A DNA stretch of 26,957 bases from Deferribacterales bacterium UBA4806 (GTDB taxonomy: Bacteria; Chrysiogenota; Deferribacteres; Deferribacterales; UBA228): positions 1-26,957 of the forward strand of contig DHGE01000107.1 of the NCBI GenBank assembly GCA_002402635.1, in the 5' to 3' direction. Below the pieces are notes generated by a model. That model was not told the DNA's origin and did no database searches. It saw nothing but the letters and a program-made list of their open reading frames with translations. How positions within the stretch are numbered: position 1 is the stretch's first letter; every line of letters starts with the position of its first letter. The position numbers and the translations under genes were made by a program. Of this stretch, positions 8,685-16,961 are shown piece by piece.

Positions 8685-9575
8685 ATGAATAAAAAAGTCT
8701 GTATAATTGGAATTCCAATGGATCTGGGGCAAAAACACAGAGGCGTTAGCATGGGTCCTGGGGCATTAAGATACTCTGGACTAGCATCTGCTTTGCATAA
8801 CTTGGGCTATATTGTTGAAGATTATGGCGATATTAACGTTCCAATTAGAGATACCATTATGGATAATAAAAAAATTAAATTCATGCCTATTATTCAAAGA
8901 ATATGTAATTTAGCTTATGGTAAAGGAGAAAAGGCTGTTAAGGAAGGATATATACCCTTATTCCTAGGGGGAGATCACTCTATATCAATTGGTACTGTGG
9001 GTGGAATAAGTGTTGCTGAAGAAGTTGGATTAATATGGATAGATGCACACGGGGATTTTAATACATTTGATACAACAATATCGGGCAATATTCATGGTAT
9101 GGCACTATCAGCTCTTCTTAACTATGGAGATAAAAGACTCACAAATATTGGTAGAAAAGGGCCTAAAGTCAAAGTAGATAATGTAGTTATAATTGGCTTA
9201 AGAAAAGTAGATGAAGAAGAACAAAAGCTAATTAAATCTTCTGGAATAACAGTTTTCACTATGAAAGATATAGATGAGATGGGAATGAGCTGTATTGCTC
9301 ATAAAATAGCTAGCAAATTTGATAAATTAAGGAAAATACACGTTAGTTTAGATTTAGATTGTTTAGATCCTGTAGTAGCACCTGGAGTTGGCACACCTGT
9401 TAATGGAGGAATAACATATAGAGAGGCGCACTTATTAATGGAGATTATTTCAAATACAAAGAAATTATCTTCTTTAGACATAGTTGAAGTAAACCCTATG
9501 TTAGATATAAAAAATCAAACTGCCCTAATTGCTGTTGAGTTAACTGTATCACTTTTTGGCAAGGCAATTTTGTAA
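8685..9575 (+). CDS. rocF: Arginase
   Basis: Hydrolyses L-arginine to ornithine and urea with a binuclear manganese centre in the cytosol. 296 residues, normal for the ureohydrolase family. Metal ligands are visible: His98 in GGDHS, Asp120, His122 and Asp124 in DAHGDFN, Asp223 and Asp225 in LDLDCLDP. The SGNIHGM segment, the APGVGTPVNGGITYRE segment and the EVNPMLD ending resemble Bacillus-type arginase more than agmatinase. The ATG lies 6 bp after the ornithine cyclodeaminase stop and lacks a Shine-Dalgarno, so translation may be coupled or start on a leaderless message. With the upstream gene it would convert arginine to proline, urea and ammonia. Agmatinase is the main alternative but less likely. 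Confidence 0.88.
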   Translation: MNKKVCIIGIPMDLGQKHRGVSMGPGALRYSGLASALHNLGYIVEDYGDINVPIRDTIMDNKKIKFMPIIQRICNLAYGKGEKAVKEGYIPLFLGGDHSISIGTVGGISVAEEVGLIWIDAHGDFNTFDTTISGNIHGMALSALLNYGDKRLTNIGRKGPKVKVDNVVIIGLRKVDEEEQKLIKSSGITVFTMKDIDEMGMSCIAHKIASKFDKLRKIHVSLDLDCLDPVVAPGVGTPVNGGITYREAHLLMEIISNTKKLSSLDIVEVNPMLDIKNQTALIAVELTVSLFGKAIL

Positions 9576-9589
9576 GGTAAAAAAAAGTA

Positions 9590-9618
9590 TTGAAATTATG
9601 AATATTTATTATTAATAT
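9590..9618 (+). promoter_or_regulatory. Predicted promoter of the lytic transglycosylase gene
   Basis: TTGAAA (9590-9595), 17-base spacer, TAATAT (9613-9618). The predicted leader is about 30 bases. No clear Shine-Dalgarno precedes the ATG at 9656. Confidence 0.4.
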
Positions 9619-9655
9619 TTACTTAGATATTTAGTTCAATAAGTTCTCTTAACCT

Positions 9656-10333
9656 ATGAAAACATTTAGATATATAGTTTCTATTTTTGTTGTGTTTTTT
9701 TTATCCATATCAGCTTTGATGCTGGGAATAAAGGTCAATAGCCATCAGATACGGCAATATAAAAATAAAATTAGCGAATCACAAAAAATATTAAAAGACC
9801 TTTCAAAAAAATATGATAATTTAGATAACAATATTGGACAATTCACTGATTTATTTAATGTTTACGACATACTTAGCCAAAACTTCAAGGGAGACAAGAA
9901 TCAACTTATTGATATAGCTTACACTATTGTAAAAGAAGCAAAATATAATCATTTAGACCCCTATTTGATACTTGCTATCATAAAAGTTGAAAGCTCCTTT
10001 AATATTACAAGTGTCTCACATAAAGGAGCCATGGGGCTTATGCAGCTAAAGCCAACCACTGCCTTTTACATAAGTGAACAGATAAGTGACATTAATATAG
10101 CTAATAGTAATGACTTATATGATCCAATTTTAAATTTGAAGATTGGTATTAATTATTTAGCATATTTAAGGAAAAAATTTGATGGCAATTTAAAATATGC
10201 TATAATAGCATACAATATTGGTCCTGAAAAACTTAGAAAAATTATTGAAGATGAGATGCCCACTCCTAAACGATATTATTCATCAATTCAATATAATTTC
10301 AAAAAACTTATTGAAATAACAAAGGGAATTTAA
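9656..10333 (+). CDS. Membrane-anchored lytic transglycosylase (SLT domain)
   Basis: 225 residues. Residues 6-26 are one hydrophobic segment that should act as a membrane anchor or signal. Residues 30-80 are charged and helix-prone, likely a short linker. Residues 95-220 are an SLT/goose-lysozyme-like fold: catalytic Glu112 in KVESSFN, then GAMGLMQLKPTTA, the NLKIGINYL segment and AYNIGP. It cleaves peptidoglycan glycan strands non-hydrolytically in the periplasm. Small single-domain members often open the wall for secretion systems or flagella, but nothing in the neighbourhood shows which. It has its own promoter-like sequence and does not belong to the arginine pair by function. The exact physiological role is unknown. 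Confidence 0.88.
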   Translation: MKTFRYIVSIFVVFFLSISALMLGIKVNSHQIRQYKNKISESQKILKDLSKKYDNLDNNIGQFTDLFNVYDILSQNFKGDKNQLIDIAYTIVKEAKYNHLDPYLILAIIKVESSFNITSVSHKGAMGLMQLKPTTAFYISEQISDINIANSNDLYDPILNLKIGINYLAYLRKKFDGNLKYAIIAYNIGPEKLRKIIEDEMPTPKRYYSSIQYNFKKLIEITKGI

Positions 10334-10343
10334 AGCTATCTAC

Positions 10344-10378
10344 ACTTGTTAAGTATCTAAAATAGGACATTAACAAGT
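10344..10378. repeat. 9-bp inverted repeat downstream of the lytic transglycosylase
   Basis: ACTTGTTAA (10344-10352) and TTAACAAGT (10370-10378) are perfect complements separated by 17 bases. No T-run follows on either strand, so an intrinsic terminator is doubtful; an operator or weak hairpin is possible. The rest of the 10334-10487 gap is AT-rich with nothing else recognised. Confidence 0.3.
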
Positions 10379-10487
10379 AAAAACAATTCTTTCAATTTTT
10401 TAATAAATTTCATTGATATTGTAAACACTCTATATATTATATTCAAAAATTAGATCTGGAGAATAAAACCTATTATACACTATTAAT

Positions 10488-10814
10488 ATGAAAACAGTCA
10501 TCCTACTAATTATTTCAAATATTTTTATGACCTTAGCTTGGTATCTACATTTAAAATTTAAGTATACTTCTATTTTCTTTGCAATAATTTTAAGTTGGGG
10601 GCTAGCTTTTTTTGAGTATTGTTTTCAAGTACCAGCAAACAGAATAGGCTCATACTATTTTAGTATTACACAATTAAAAATCTTACAAGAATGTATTACA
10701 TTAGTTGTATTTACAGCTATTGTATGGATATTGTTTAATGAAACACCAAAATGGAATATATTTGTCTCATATTTGTTTATTATTGGAGCTGTTTTTTTTG
10801 CTTTTAAATTTTGA
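10488..10814 (+). CDS. DUF486 (DMT-like) small integral membrane protein
   Basis: 108 residues with four hydrophobic segments (about 4-18, 24-42, 66-84, 88-107). The pattern NIFMTLAWYLHLK, a QVPANRIGS segment in the middle and QLKILQE is characteristic of DUF486, a family related to small multidrug-resistance/DMT-type transporters. No substrate is known. It stands alone, converging with the end of the cobalamin operon; 88 bp of AT-rich sequence lies between them with no clear terminator. No good Shine-Dalgarno is adjacent to the ATG; a GGAG lies about 28 bases upstream. Confidence 0.8.
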   Translation: MKTVILLIISNIFMTLAWYLHLKFKYTSIFFAIILSWGLAFFEYCFQVPANRIGSYYFSITQLKILQECITLVVFTAIVWILFNETPKWNIFVSYLFIIGAVFFAFKF

Positions 10815-10902
10815 TTATTTTTAAAAATATATTCATGCTTGCTCAAAAACTCATTTACTATTTAATAGCAAAAAAATAATCTGATAAGAGTTAACTTACA
10901 TC

Positions 10903-11535
10903 CTATTTTTTCTTAAGATGATCTTTAAATATAGTAATTAGACCATTTATAACAGTTGCAGCACAAGCACTGCCTCCCTTTGGCCCAATATTAGTAATAT
11001 ATGATAATTTATTATAAGTCATAAGTCTTTTTTTTGATTCTTCAGCTCCCACAAAACCTACTGGTAGACCTATTACAAGAATGGGATTTATCTCGCCGTT
11101 ACTATAAAGTTCTAGTAGTTTGTTTAATGCAGTTGGAGCGTTACCTATTGCAAATATAGCATTATTAAATTTCTTTTTACAATAATCTATTGCTGTTTCA
11201 GCTCTTGTATTATTAGACATATTTGCTTTTTTTGTAACAATTTTATAATTAATAAAGCAATAAGTTTTAATGTTAACAACGTCTAGATATCTTTTTGTAA
11301 TGCCAGCCTTCACCATAGTTGTATCGCAAACTATAGGTGTATTACTTTCAAAAGCCTGAAATGCTTTTTCAATTGCATCATTCGAAAAAACAGTATTTTT
11401 TGCAAAATCGAAATCTCCAGTTGTATGTATTAATTTTTTTACAATCAACCTCTCATGTACATTGTAATTTTTCAAATCAACGTTCTCATCAATTATTCTA
11501 AAGCTTAAATATTCAATATCCTCTGATTTTCCCAT
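10903..11535 (-). CDS. cbiC: Precorrin-8X (cobalt-precorrin-8) methylmutase
   Basis: Moves the C11 methyl group to C12 to give (cobalt-)hydrogenobyrinate/cobyrinate. 210 residues, the usual length. The catalytic His37 lies in LIHTTGDFDF; the conserved VCDTTMVKAGI, IGNAPTAL and GLPVGFVGAEESK blocks are all present. The start ATG at 11535 has GAGG 4 bases upstream and lies inside the end of cbiL (23-bp overlap). It is the last gene of the ten-gene minus-strand operon behind the cobalamin riboswitch. With a cbiK present, the cobalt-early (anaerobic) route is the likely context, so cbiC is the better name than cobH. Confidence 0.95.
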   Translation of the reverse strand: MGKSEDIEYLSFRIIDENVDLKNYNVHERLIVKKLIHTTGDFDFAKNTVFSNDAIEKAFQAFESNTPIVCDTTMVKAGITKRYLDVVNIKTYCFINYKIVTKKANMSNNTRAETAIDYCKKKFNNAIFAIGNAPTALNKLLELYSNGEINPILVIGLPVGFVGAEESKKRLMTYNKLSYITNIGPKGGSACAATVINGLITIFKDHLKKK

Positions 11536-12235
11536 AATTCCTCGTTTTGATTACTGCAGTTGATAAGTATGTTTGCTTACATATAATTTTATCAAACTGC
11601 CTTAGATTTACTATGTTTTGACCTTTTAATGTAGCTCTTTCTACCATAAAAGCTTCTTCAATTAAATCTTTATTGGCCTTAATAAAATCTAATAGAATTT
11701 GTATTCTTTTATAGATTTTCATAATAATAATAGTATTAAAACACTTAATATACTGTAGCAATATATCATGATTTTCTGGCATTTCAATAAGACACAAATT
11801 TTCATTTTTTAAAGTGAGAGGAATATGCAAAATGTTTGATACCGCAATAAAAGAAGGAATTCCCGGAATAAATTCAACTTCAATATTATACTTTCTTAAT
11901 TTTAACCACAAATAATTAAAAGTGCTGTATATAGTTGAATCACCTATTGTAACATATGCAACTGTTTTATTATTATTCATTATATTAACAATCTTTTCAA
12001 CTAAATTACTGTATTTTTCGTCTAATTGCATTCTATTATTATTCATAGGAAAATAAAAAGTTTCTATTTTATATTTGTCTACATAATCTATAATGATATC
12101 ATTAGCTAAACTTCTACCTTTTAGATTAGATTCAGGTACTATTATTTTATCTACATTCTTCAATATTTTAATAGCCTTTAAAGTAATCAATTCAGGATCC
12201 CCAGGCCCCAAACCTACTGCATATAATTTATTCAT
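11513..12235 (-). CDS. cbiL: Precorrin-2 / cobalt-factor II C20-methyltransferase
   Basis: SAM-dependent methylation at C20 of the corrinoid ring. 240 residues, typical of the tetrapyrrole methylase family. The SAM-binding motif GLGPGDPELITLKA is intact near residues 8-21, followed by DKIIVPES and later GDSTIYST and PGIPSFIAVSN, which mark CbiL/CobI rather than other methylases of this family. It overlaps cobA by 8 bp and cbiC by 23 bp, so translation is coupled across the three genes. The substrate form (with or without cobalt) cannot be decided from the sequence; cbiK in the same operon favours cobalt-factor II. Confidence 0.94.
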   Translation of the reverse strand: MNKLYAVGLGPGDPELITLKAIKILKNVDKIIVPESNLKGRSLANDIIIDYVDKYKIETFYFPMNNNRMQLDEKYSNLVEKIVNIMNNNKTVAYVTIGDSTIYSTFNYLWLKLRKYNIEVEFIPGIPSFIAVSNILHIPLTLKNENLCLIEMPENHDILLQYIKCFNTIIIMKIYKRIQILLDFIKANKDLIEEAFMVERATLKGQNIVNLRQFDKIICKQTYLSTAVIKTRNYGKIRGY

Positions 12236-12956
12236 TGTCTAATGTTATATTGGAATAATAAAGGACTTCACTAATAATTGTTATAACAGGATTATCCACC
12301 TTTTCTAAAGGATCTCTTGCATCTATTGCCTTTGTCAAAAAAATCCGTTCATCAACAGTTTCTAATTTTTCTGCTACGAGCACTGGAATTTCAGGTTTTA
12401 AACCACTTTCTAACAATTTGTCTATTATAAAAGGCATATTTTTAGCACCCATATATATAACTATAGTCATATTCAGTTTAACAAGAGCTTGCCAATCGTA
12501 TAAATCGTCTAATTCTCCTACACATTTATGTCCAGTAATAAATATAACACCAGAAGAAGTTTGCCTGTCTGTTAGACTGCACAAAATTTTAGAAACCGCA
12601 ACTGACGCTGCAGTGACTCCTGGTATCACTTCAATATTTGCTCCAACTTCTTTTGCAATATCTATCTCCTCAATTGATCTAGCGAATATCGATGTATCAC
12701 CACCTTTAAGCCTAACCACTCTTTTATTTTCTAATAAATATTTTTTCAACAATTCATTTATTCCACTTTGCTTCGTTCCATGTTTATATGGCAATTTACC
12801 AACATCTATAATTTCGCCATTAATATCATGTAGTATTTTTCTGTCTATCAATCTATCATATAACACTACGTCAGCTGCTTTTAACACATTAAGCCCTCTA
12901 ATAGTAATATGGTCTCTCTGCAACCCCGCACCTACTAAATATAGATAACCTTTCAT
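12228..12956 (-). CDS. cobA: Uroporphyrinogen-III C-methyltransferase (SUMT), with variant SAM motif
   Basis: Methylates uroporphyrinogen III at C2 and C7 to give precorrin-2, the branch point to cobalamin and sirohaem. 242 residues, a stand-alone SUMT without CysG or HemD fusion. Family blocks present: ADVVLYDRLID near 28-38, RLKGGDTSIFAR, PGVTAAS, LTDR..SSG and FITGHK. One oddity: the first glycine-rich SAM motif, normally GAGPGDPEL, reads GAGLQRDHI here and appears one residue shorter, so the PGD triplet is lost. The reading frame is continuous, so this is not a frameshift. The gene overlaps btuF by 4 bp (ATGA) and cbiL by 8 bp. The second precorrin-2 enzyme, a Met8-like dehydrogenase, is in the divergent operon. 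Confidence 0.92.
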   Translation of the reverse strand: MKGYLYLVGAGLQRDHITIRGLNVLKAADVVLYDRLIDRKILHDINGEIIDVGKLPYKHGTKQSGINELLKKYLLENKRVVRLKGGDTSIFARSIEEIDIAKEVGANIEVIPGVTAASVAVSKILCSLTDRQTSSGVIFITGHKCVGELDDLYDWQALVKLNMTIVIYMGAKNMPFIIDKLLESGLKPEIPVLVAEKLETVDERIFLTKAIDARDPLEKVDNPVITIISEVLYYSNITLDNE

Positions 12957-13744
12957 TTGTATCCTTCCTTAATAAAAAAATCATTTAGAAATTGTATATT
13001 TTTTATTACACTTGTATCTGCTCTTAAAAAATTTTCCTGTGGTACTTTTATAAATTTTGTATTTTTCAATAAAGCGAAGCTTTTTCTTTTTTTTGGTGGA
13101 ATGGGATTCTTATTCATAGGACCAACTTGATAGATATATATATCGGGAGAATATTTATAAATATTTTCAATAGACGTTTTAAAAAATTTTCTTTTAGAAT
13201 CAATAGGATAAAAACCTCCTGCCCTTGTTATGATGTCATAGACAATACTATTTTTACCTGCTAAAATTAAAGGTTTTGAAGAAACTTCATACAAAACTGT
13301 AGGTTTTTTAATAATAGATTTTACATTATGTAGATGAGCATTTAAATCTTCCACTAATTGATGAGATTTCTCTTTCTTGTTAAACATTGAACCTATTGTT
13401 TTAATTTGTTTCATTACTTCTAATAGGTTAATAGGATCATAAATTATTATATGTGAGTTCAAATTATTCTTTAACACATCTAAAGAGTAGTTAGATTGCA
13501 TAGAAATAATATGGGTCGGTTTTAGTTTCATTATAATTTCTAAATTTGGCATAAGATGGGTACCTACAGTCTTAGCATCTTTAAACTCAACTATATATTT
13601 AGTTTTACCAACAACATAATCTGACAGATCTAATTTCTCTAATATATCAGAAGCAGCAGGAGATAACACTACAATCCTGTCTGAGGTGTAAGAAATATTA
13701 ACTAAACATAAAATAATTATTAATTCTTTTAACAGGAACTTCAT
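12953..13744 (-). CDS. btuF: Periplasmic corrinoid/metal-chelate binding protein, BtuF-like
   Basis: About 263 residues. Residues 1-22 form a signal peptide (lysine followed by a hydrophobic core), so the protein is periplasmic. The mature part follows the TroA/BtuF fold: IVVLSPAASDILEKL at the start of the first lobe, a VVGKTKY segment, then a MKLKPTHII stretch and later TRAGGFY and SPDIYIYQVG. It should capture a corrinoid, or possibly another metal chelate, for the BtuCD-like transporter encoded just upstream. I chose the ATG at 13744, 13 bases after GGAGGTG; an in-frame ATG at 13768 is part of that ribosome site. It overlaps the ATPase gene by 47 bp and cobA by 4 bp. Riboswitch control and neighbours support a corrinoid or cobalt-pathway substrate. 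Confidence 0.85.
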   Translation of the reverse strand: MKFLLKELIIILCLVNISYTSDRIVVLSPAASDILEKLDLSDYVVGKTKYIVEFKDAKTVGTHLMPNLEIIMKLKPTHIISMQSNYSLDVLKNNLNSHIIIYDPINLLEVMKQIKTIGSMFNKKEKSHQLVEDLNAHLHNVKSIIKKPTVLYEVSSKPLILAGKNSIVYDIITRAGGFYPIDSKRKFFKTSIENIYKYSPDIYIYQVGPMNKNPIPPKKRKSFALLKNTKFIKVPQENFLRADTSVIKNIQFLNDFFIKEGYK

Positions 13745-14426
13745 ATGTGCTGTTAAGCACCTCCTCATTTAATTCATTAATATTTAAATCAGCCAAGATA
13801 TTTCCATTTTTAAAAAAAATAAACCTATCAACATAATTTTTTATCAAATTAATATTATGTGTAGATAGGATAACAAGTTTATTTAGACATTGAATGATTT
13901 TTAAACAATCTATCTGGTGCTTAATATCTAACATAGAAAATGGTTCATCTAAATATAAAATAGGCGTTTCCTGGTTTAAGGTTTTTGCTATCGCAACTCT
14001 CTGTTTTTCTCCACCTGAGAGCTCTGACCACCTTTTAAATTTCATTTTTGTTAAATTTAAGAGTTCTAAAACTTTGTCAGTTTTCTCTTTTTGTTGATTA
14101 TTGCCTAATCTTTTATTGTAAAAAGGGAATCTACCAAAATGTACGATTTCAAAAACTGTAAAATTAAAAATTAAATGAAAAAATTGTGGCAAATAGGCAA
14201 ATATTTTTGCTCTTTCATGTGTTTTTATATCCATAAGTGATTTTTTATTGTAGGTTATCAGACCTCTTTGAGCCTTAAGCAAGCCTGTTACTATGCTAAA
14301 AAAGGTAGTCTTACCAGAGCCATTTTCACCTAAAAGGGCTACTTTACAGTTGTCACTGAACTGTAATTGCTCTAACTTTAAGGTAAATTCGTTTCTTTCA
14401 ATATATACATCTTCAATATATAACAT
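13698..14426 (-). CDS. btuD: ABC transporter ATPase, BtuD/FecE-like
   Basis: About 242 residues. Walker A GENGSGKTT near 34-42, Q-loop YLPQ, signature LSGGEKQRVAIAK, Walker B ILYLDEPFSMLD and H-loop STHN are all present. It is the cytosolic motor for the FecCD-type permease encoded directly upstream and the binding protein encoded downstream. The ATG at 14426 follows the permease stop by 2 bases; a TTG at 14438 in the same frame would overlap the permease by 10 bp and is an alternative. AAGG lies right against the ATG, so coupling to permease translation is likely. The gene runs 47 bp into btuF. Confidence 0.88.
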   Translation of the reverse strand: MLYIEDVYIERNEFTLKLEQLQFSDNCKVALLGENGSGKTTFFSIVTGLLKAQRGLITYNKKSLMDIKTHERAKIFAYLPQFFHLIFNFTVFEIVHFGRFPFYNKRLGNNQQKEKTDKVLELLNLTKMKFKRWSELSGGEKQRVAIAKTLNQETPILYLDEPFSMLDIKHQIDCLKIIQCLNKLVILSTHNINLIKNYVDRFIFFKNGNILADLNINELNEEVLNSTYEVPVKRINNYFMFS

Positions 14427-14428
14427 CC

Positions 14429-15373
14429 TTAAAACCAAGTTACAGCTCTTTTTCTTATTAATAAATAAAAAAAGAATATTCCACCAAGTAAAGATGTGAT
14501 AATGCCAACAGGTAACTCTGCTCCAGAAGGAATAATTATTCTTGACATTGTATCAGATATAGTTAGTAGTATTCCACCAAAAATAGTTGAATAAATAAGA
14601 TTGTTATACATAGCACTGCCAAACAGATCCCTAGATATATGAGGAACTATTAATCCAATAAAACCTATTATACCTGTAAAGCTTACACATAGGGAAATTA
14701 ATAGGGTTGCTATAACAAAAGCTTTCATTCTAACAGCTTTAACATTTACACCTGTTGTAATAGCAGTTGCTTCATCTAGAGAAAGAATATCTAAGCTATA
14801 ATGATCTTTTAATTGAATAAGAAAGAGCATTATAAAAAACAACATAAAAAAGATCAGCTGAGTCCAGCTAACAAAATGTAGTCCACCCATTAAAAAAAAT
14901 ATTATATTCCCCAAGGATTCATCAAAAAAATATTTAAGAAAGCCTATTAAACTAGAAGCAAAAATGTTTAAAACAATCCCTGATAAAATCATTGTAACAG
15001 GATTTATATAGCCATTTATAGAAGACAATTTATATATAAAAGCTATACCAAGGATAGCGAAAATAAAAGCTATTAAAGGTATAAAATAAAAATTAAAACC
15101 TAAAACCAATGAAATAACAGTACCCAAGGCAGCTACTCCACTTGCACCTGTAGTAAAAGAATCAGCTAATGGATTTTTTAAAATTAACTGATAAATGCTG
15201 CCTGAAAATCCAAGACAACCACCGATTAAAGCTGAAAATAATACTCTTGGAAGTCTGTAATTCAAAACCACAGCATCAATAATATTTAATGAAAATAAAT
15301 GCGTATTAGAAGAACCAAAAAAAACGGAAAGAATAATTGTAATGATTAATAATAGCAAGCAAATACTTTTCAT
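14429..15373 (-). CDS. btuC: FecCD-family permease, BtuC-like
   Basis: 314 residues, a little shorter than typical BtuC. About nine or ten hydrophobic segments are seen. Family marks include YRLPRVLFSALIGGCLG near 37-53, a NPLADSFTTGASGVAALG segment near 70-87, SLDEATAITTGVN near 195-207 and GFIGLIVPHISRDLFG near 232-247. It forms the channel of a type II importer for corrinoids or siderophore-like chelates. It starts 2 bases after the ABC-2 permease stop and ends 2 bases before the BtuD ATG. The location in a riboswitch-controlled cobalamin operon favours a corrinoid. Confidence 0.9.
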   Translation of the reverse strand: MKSICLLLLIITIILSVFFGSSNTHLFSLNIIDAVVLNYRLPRVLFSALIGGCLGFSGSIYQLILKNPLADSFTTGASGVAALGTVISLVLGFNFYFIPLIAFIFAILGIAFIYKLSSINGYINPVTMILSGIVLNIFASSLIGFLKYFFDESLGNIIFFLMGGLHFVSWTQLIFFMLFFIMLFLIQLKDHYSLDILSLDEATAITTGVNVKAVRMKAFVIATLLISLCVSFTGIIGFIGLIVPHISRDLFGSAMYNNLIYSTIFGGILLTISDTMSRIIIPSGAELPVGIITSLLGGIFFFYLLIRKRAVTWF

Positions 15374-15375
15374 TT

Positions 15376-16113
15376 TTATTCTATTCTTCTCACAATGAAT
15401 ATACCAAATAAAAAAAGAGAAAATAAAATAAAAATGGATACTAAAAGGTATGTTATTGATGTTAATCTGTTATAAAGAAAAGCGTCTCTTATTAGTTTAG
15501 TAGTGTAAGTAAGTGGGAAAATATGAACAACATATTTAATAATAGCAGGCATCATGTCTATAGGATAAAAAGTACCTGATAAAAAAACCATTGGGGTGAT
15601 TATAAAGCTATTTATTGCAAATTGATCCCCATGATTTCTAACAATTAAAGCTGCAGAAAATCCTAACATTGAAAATATTAATAGGTGAAGCAATAAAATA
15701 ACAACAAAAAGGAAAGATATAGAAAACTTAACATCTAAAATGTAGGCTAATATAATTATTATCGCTGCAGAGATAAATCCTTTTGTAACACCATACAAAG
15801 ATTCTCCTAAAAGGATTTGCCACCTGCCGATGGGGGCTATTAAATATTCATCAAATATTTTAAAATAAAATCTTGATATATTAATTTCAGAAGAAATGCC
15901 ATATGCCTGATTAAGACTTGTCATTGTTAAAAGTCCAGGAAGAAGAAAGGCAATATAATTAGTGCCATCTATTTGAGTATCCTTGCCTATACCAAAACCA
16001 AATGCAAACAAAAATAACAGTGGAGAAATAACAGATGCTAAAAGATTTTTAAAAAATTTGGATTTAAAAATTAATAATTCTCTAAAATAAATGCCCCATA
16101 TACCATGCATCAT
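15376..16113 (-). CDS. ABC-2 type transporter permease
   Basis: 245 residues with about six hydrophobic segments and the ABC-2 family layout (LLPGLLTMTSLNQAYG near 57-72, then PIGRWQILLGESLYG, and VFLSGTFYPIDMMP near 177-190), like NodJ/DrrB-type exporters. It starts on an ATGA overlap with the upstream ATPase and ends 2 bases before btuC. ABC-2 systems usually export lipids, sugars, drugs or haem-like compounds. Why an exporter is inserted between cbiK and btuCDF in a cobalamin operon is not known to me. Export or membrane handling of a tetrapyrrole, or a metal-related role with the periplasmic chelatase, is conceivable but unproven. Confidence 0.85.
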   Translation of the reverse strand: MMHGIWGIYFRELLIFKSKFFKNLLASVISPLLFLFAFGFGIGKDTQIDGTNYIAFLLPGLLTMTSLNQAYGISSEINISRFYFKIFDEYLIAPIGRWQILLGESLYGVTKGFISAAIIIILAYILDVKFSISFLFVVILLLHLLIFSMLGFSAALIVRNHGDQFAINSFIITPMVFLSGTFYPIDMMPAIIKYVVHIFPLTYTTKLIRDAFLYNRLTSITYLLVSIFILFSLFLFGIFIVRRIE

Positions 16114-16961
16114 TCAATCCTTTTACCTGTTATTTTTATATAGAGATCCTCTAATGAAAGTTCTCTGATTTTAAAAGAACAATTAAGTTTTTCACCAAAC
16201 TGAATAGCTTCTTCTCTGTTATGAAAAAATTGATACTCTATGCTATCACTTTTAAAAATTTCCAAGGTAAAACTTCCTAATCTACTTTTTAATTTTTCAG
16301 GTGAACCTGATGCAATTATTTTGCCCCTATCCATAATCAACACATTTTTTGCCAAAAGATCTGCCTCTTCTATATAGTGTGTTGTTATAAATATGGTAGT
16401 TTGAGATTCATTATTTATCTTCCTAATAAAGTTCCATATATGTCTCCTACTATGTGGATCTAAATTTACCGTAGGTTCATCTAAAAATAATATTTTTGGT
16501 TTGTGTAACATTGCTCTTGCTATAACAAGCCTTCTTTTTAAACCACCAGAAAGTTCATTTGCCAGCTTGCTTTTATAATCGTCTATTTCGGCAAAGCTAA
16601 GAGCCTCCATAATAGCTTTGTTACGTTCTTTATAATTTATACCGTAAAGTATGGCATGAATAAGTAAATTATTATGCACTGAAATATCCCTATCAATATT
16701 GTTTTCCTGAGGGACAAGACCTATAACTTTTTTAACTTTTTTCTGAGATTTACTAAAGTTAACATTATTGTAAAATATAATACCCTTTGTTGGAGATAAT
16801 AAACCTGTTAACATTTTTATAAGTGTCGTCTTACCAGCTCCATTTGGTCCTAAAATAGCAATAATATCCCCTTTTCTAACAGAGAAACTTATATCATCAA
16901 CAGCTACAAGATCGTTATATTTCTTTGTTAAATCCTTCACTTCAATGTTGTTAATTTCCAC
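16110..16961 (-). CDS. ABC-2 type transporter ATPase (NodI/DrrA-like)
   Basis: 283 residues. Walker A GPNGAGKTT near 37-45, Q-loop VPQEN, signature LSGGLKRRLVIARAM, Walker B ILFLDEPTVNLD and H-loop TTHYIEEAD are all present. The C-terminal 60 residues form the extra domain usual in DrrA/NodI-type ATPases. It powers the permease encoded immediately downstream (4-bp ATGA overlap). The start is GTG 16961, inside the last codons of cbiK (11-bp overlap), with only a weak purine stretch upstream, so it is probably translated by coupling. The substrate is unknown; see the permease. Confidence 0.88.
   Translation of the reverse strand: MEINNIEVKDLTKKYNDLVAVDDISFSVRKGDIIAILGPNGAGKTTLIKMLTGLLSPTKGIIFYNNVNFSKSQKKVKKVIGLVPQENNIDRDISVHNNLLIHAILYGINYKERNKAIMEALSFAEIDDYKSKLANELSGGLKRRLVIARAMLHKPKILFLDEPTVNLDPHSRRHIWNFIRKINNESQTTIFITTHYIEEADLLAKNVLIMDRGKIIASGSPEKLKSRLGSFTLEIFKSDSIEYQFFHNREEAIQFGEKLNCSFKIRELSLEDLYIKITGKRIE

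Noticed and set aside
10344..10378. Intrinsic terminator after the lytic transglycosylase
   Set aside because: The stem is AT-rich with a 17-base loop and no T-run on either strand.
10816..10829. Palindrome TATTTTTAAAAATA between the converging DUF486 gene and cbiC
   Set aside because: No loop and pure A/T; expected by chance in this AT-rich DNA.
12418..12948. 176-codon plus-strand ORF
   Set aside because: Antisense to the SUMT gene, which has clear family motifs and operon overlaps.
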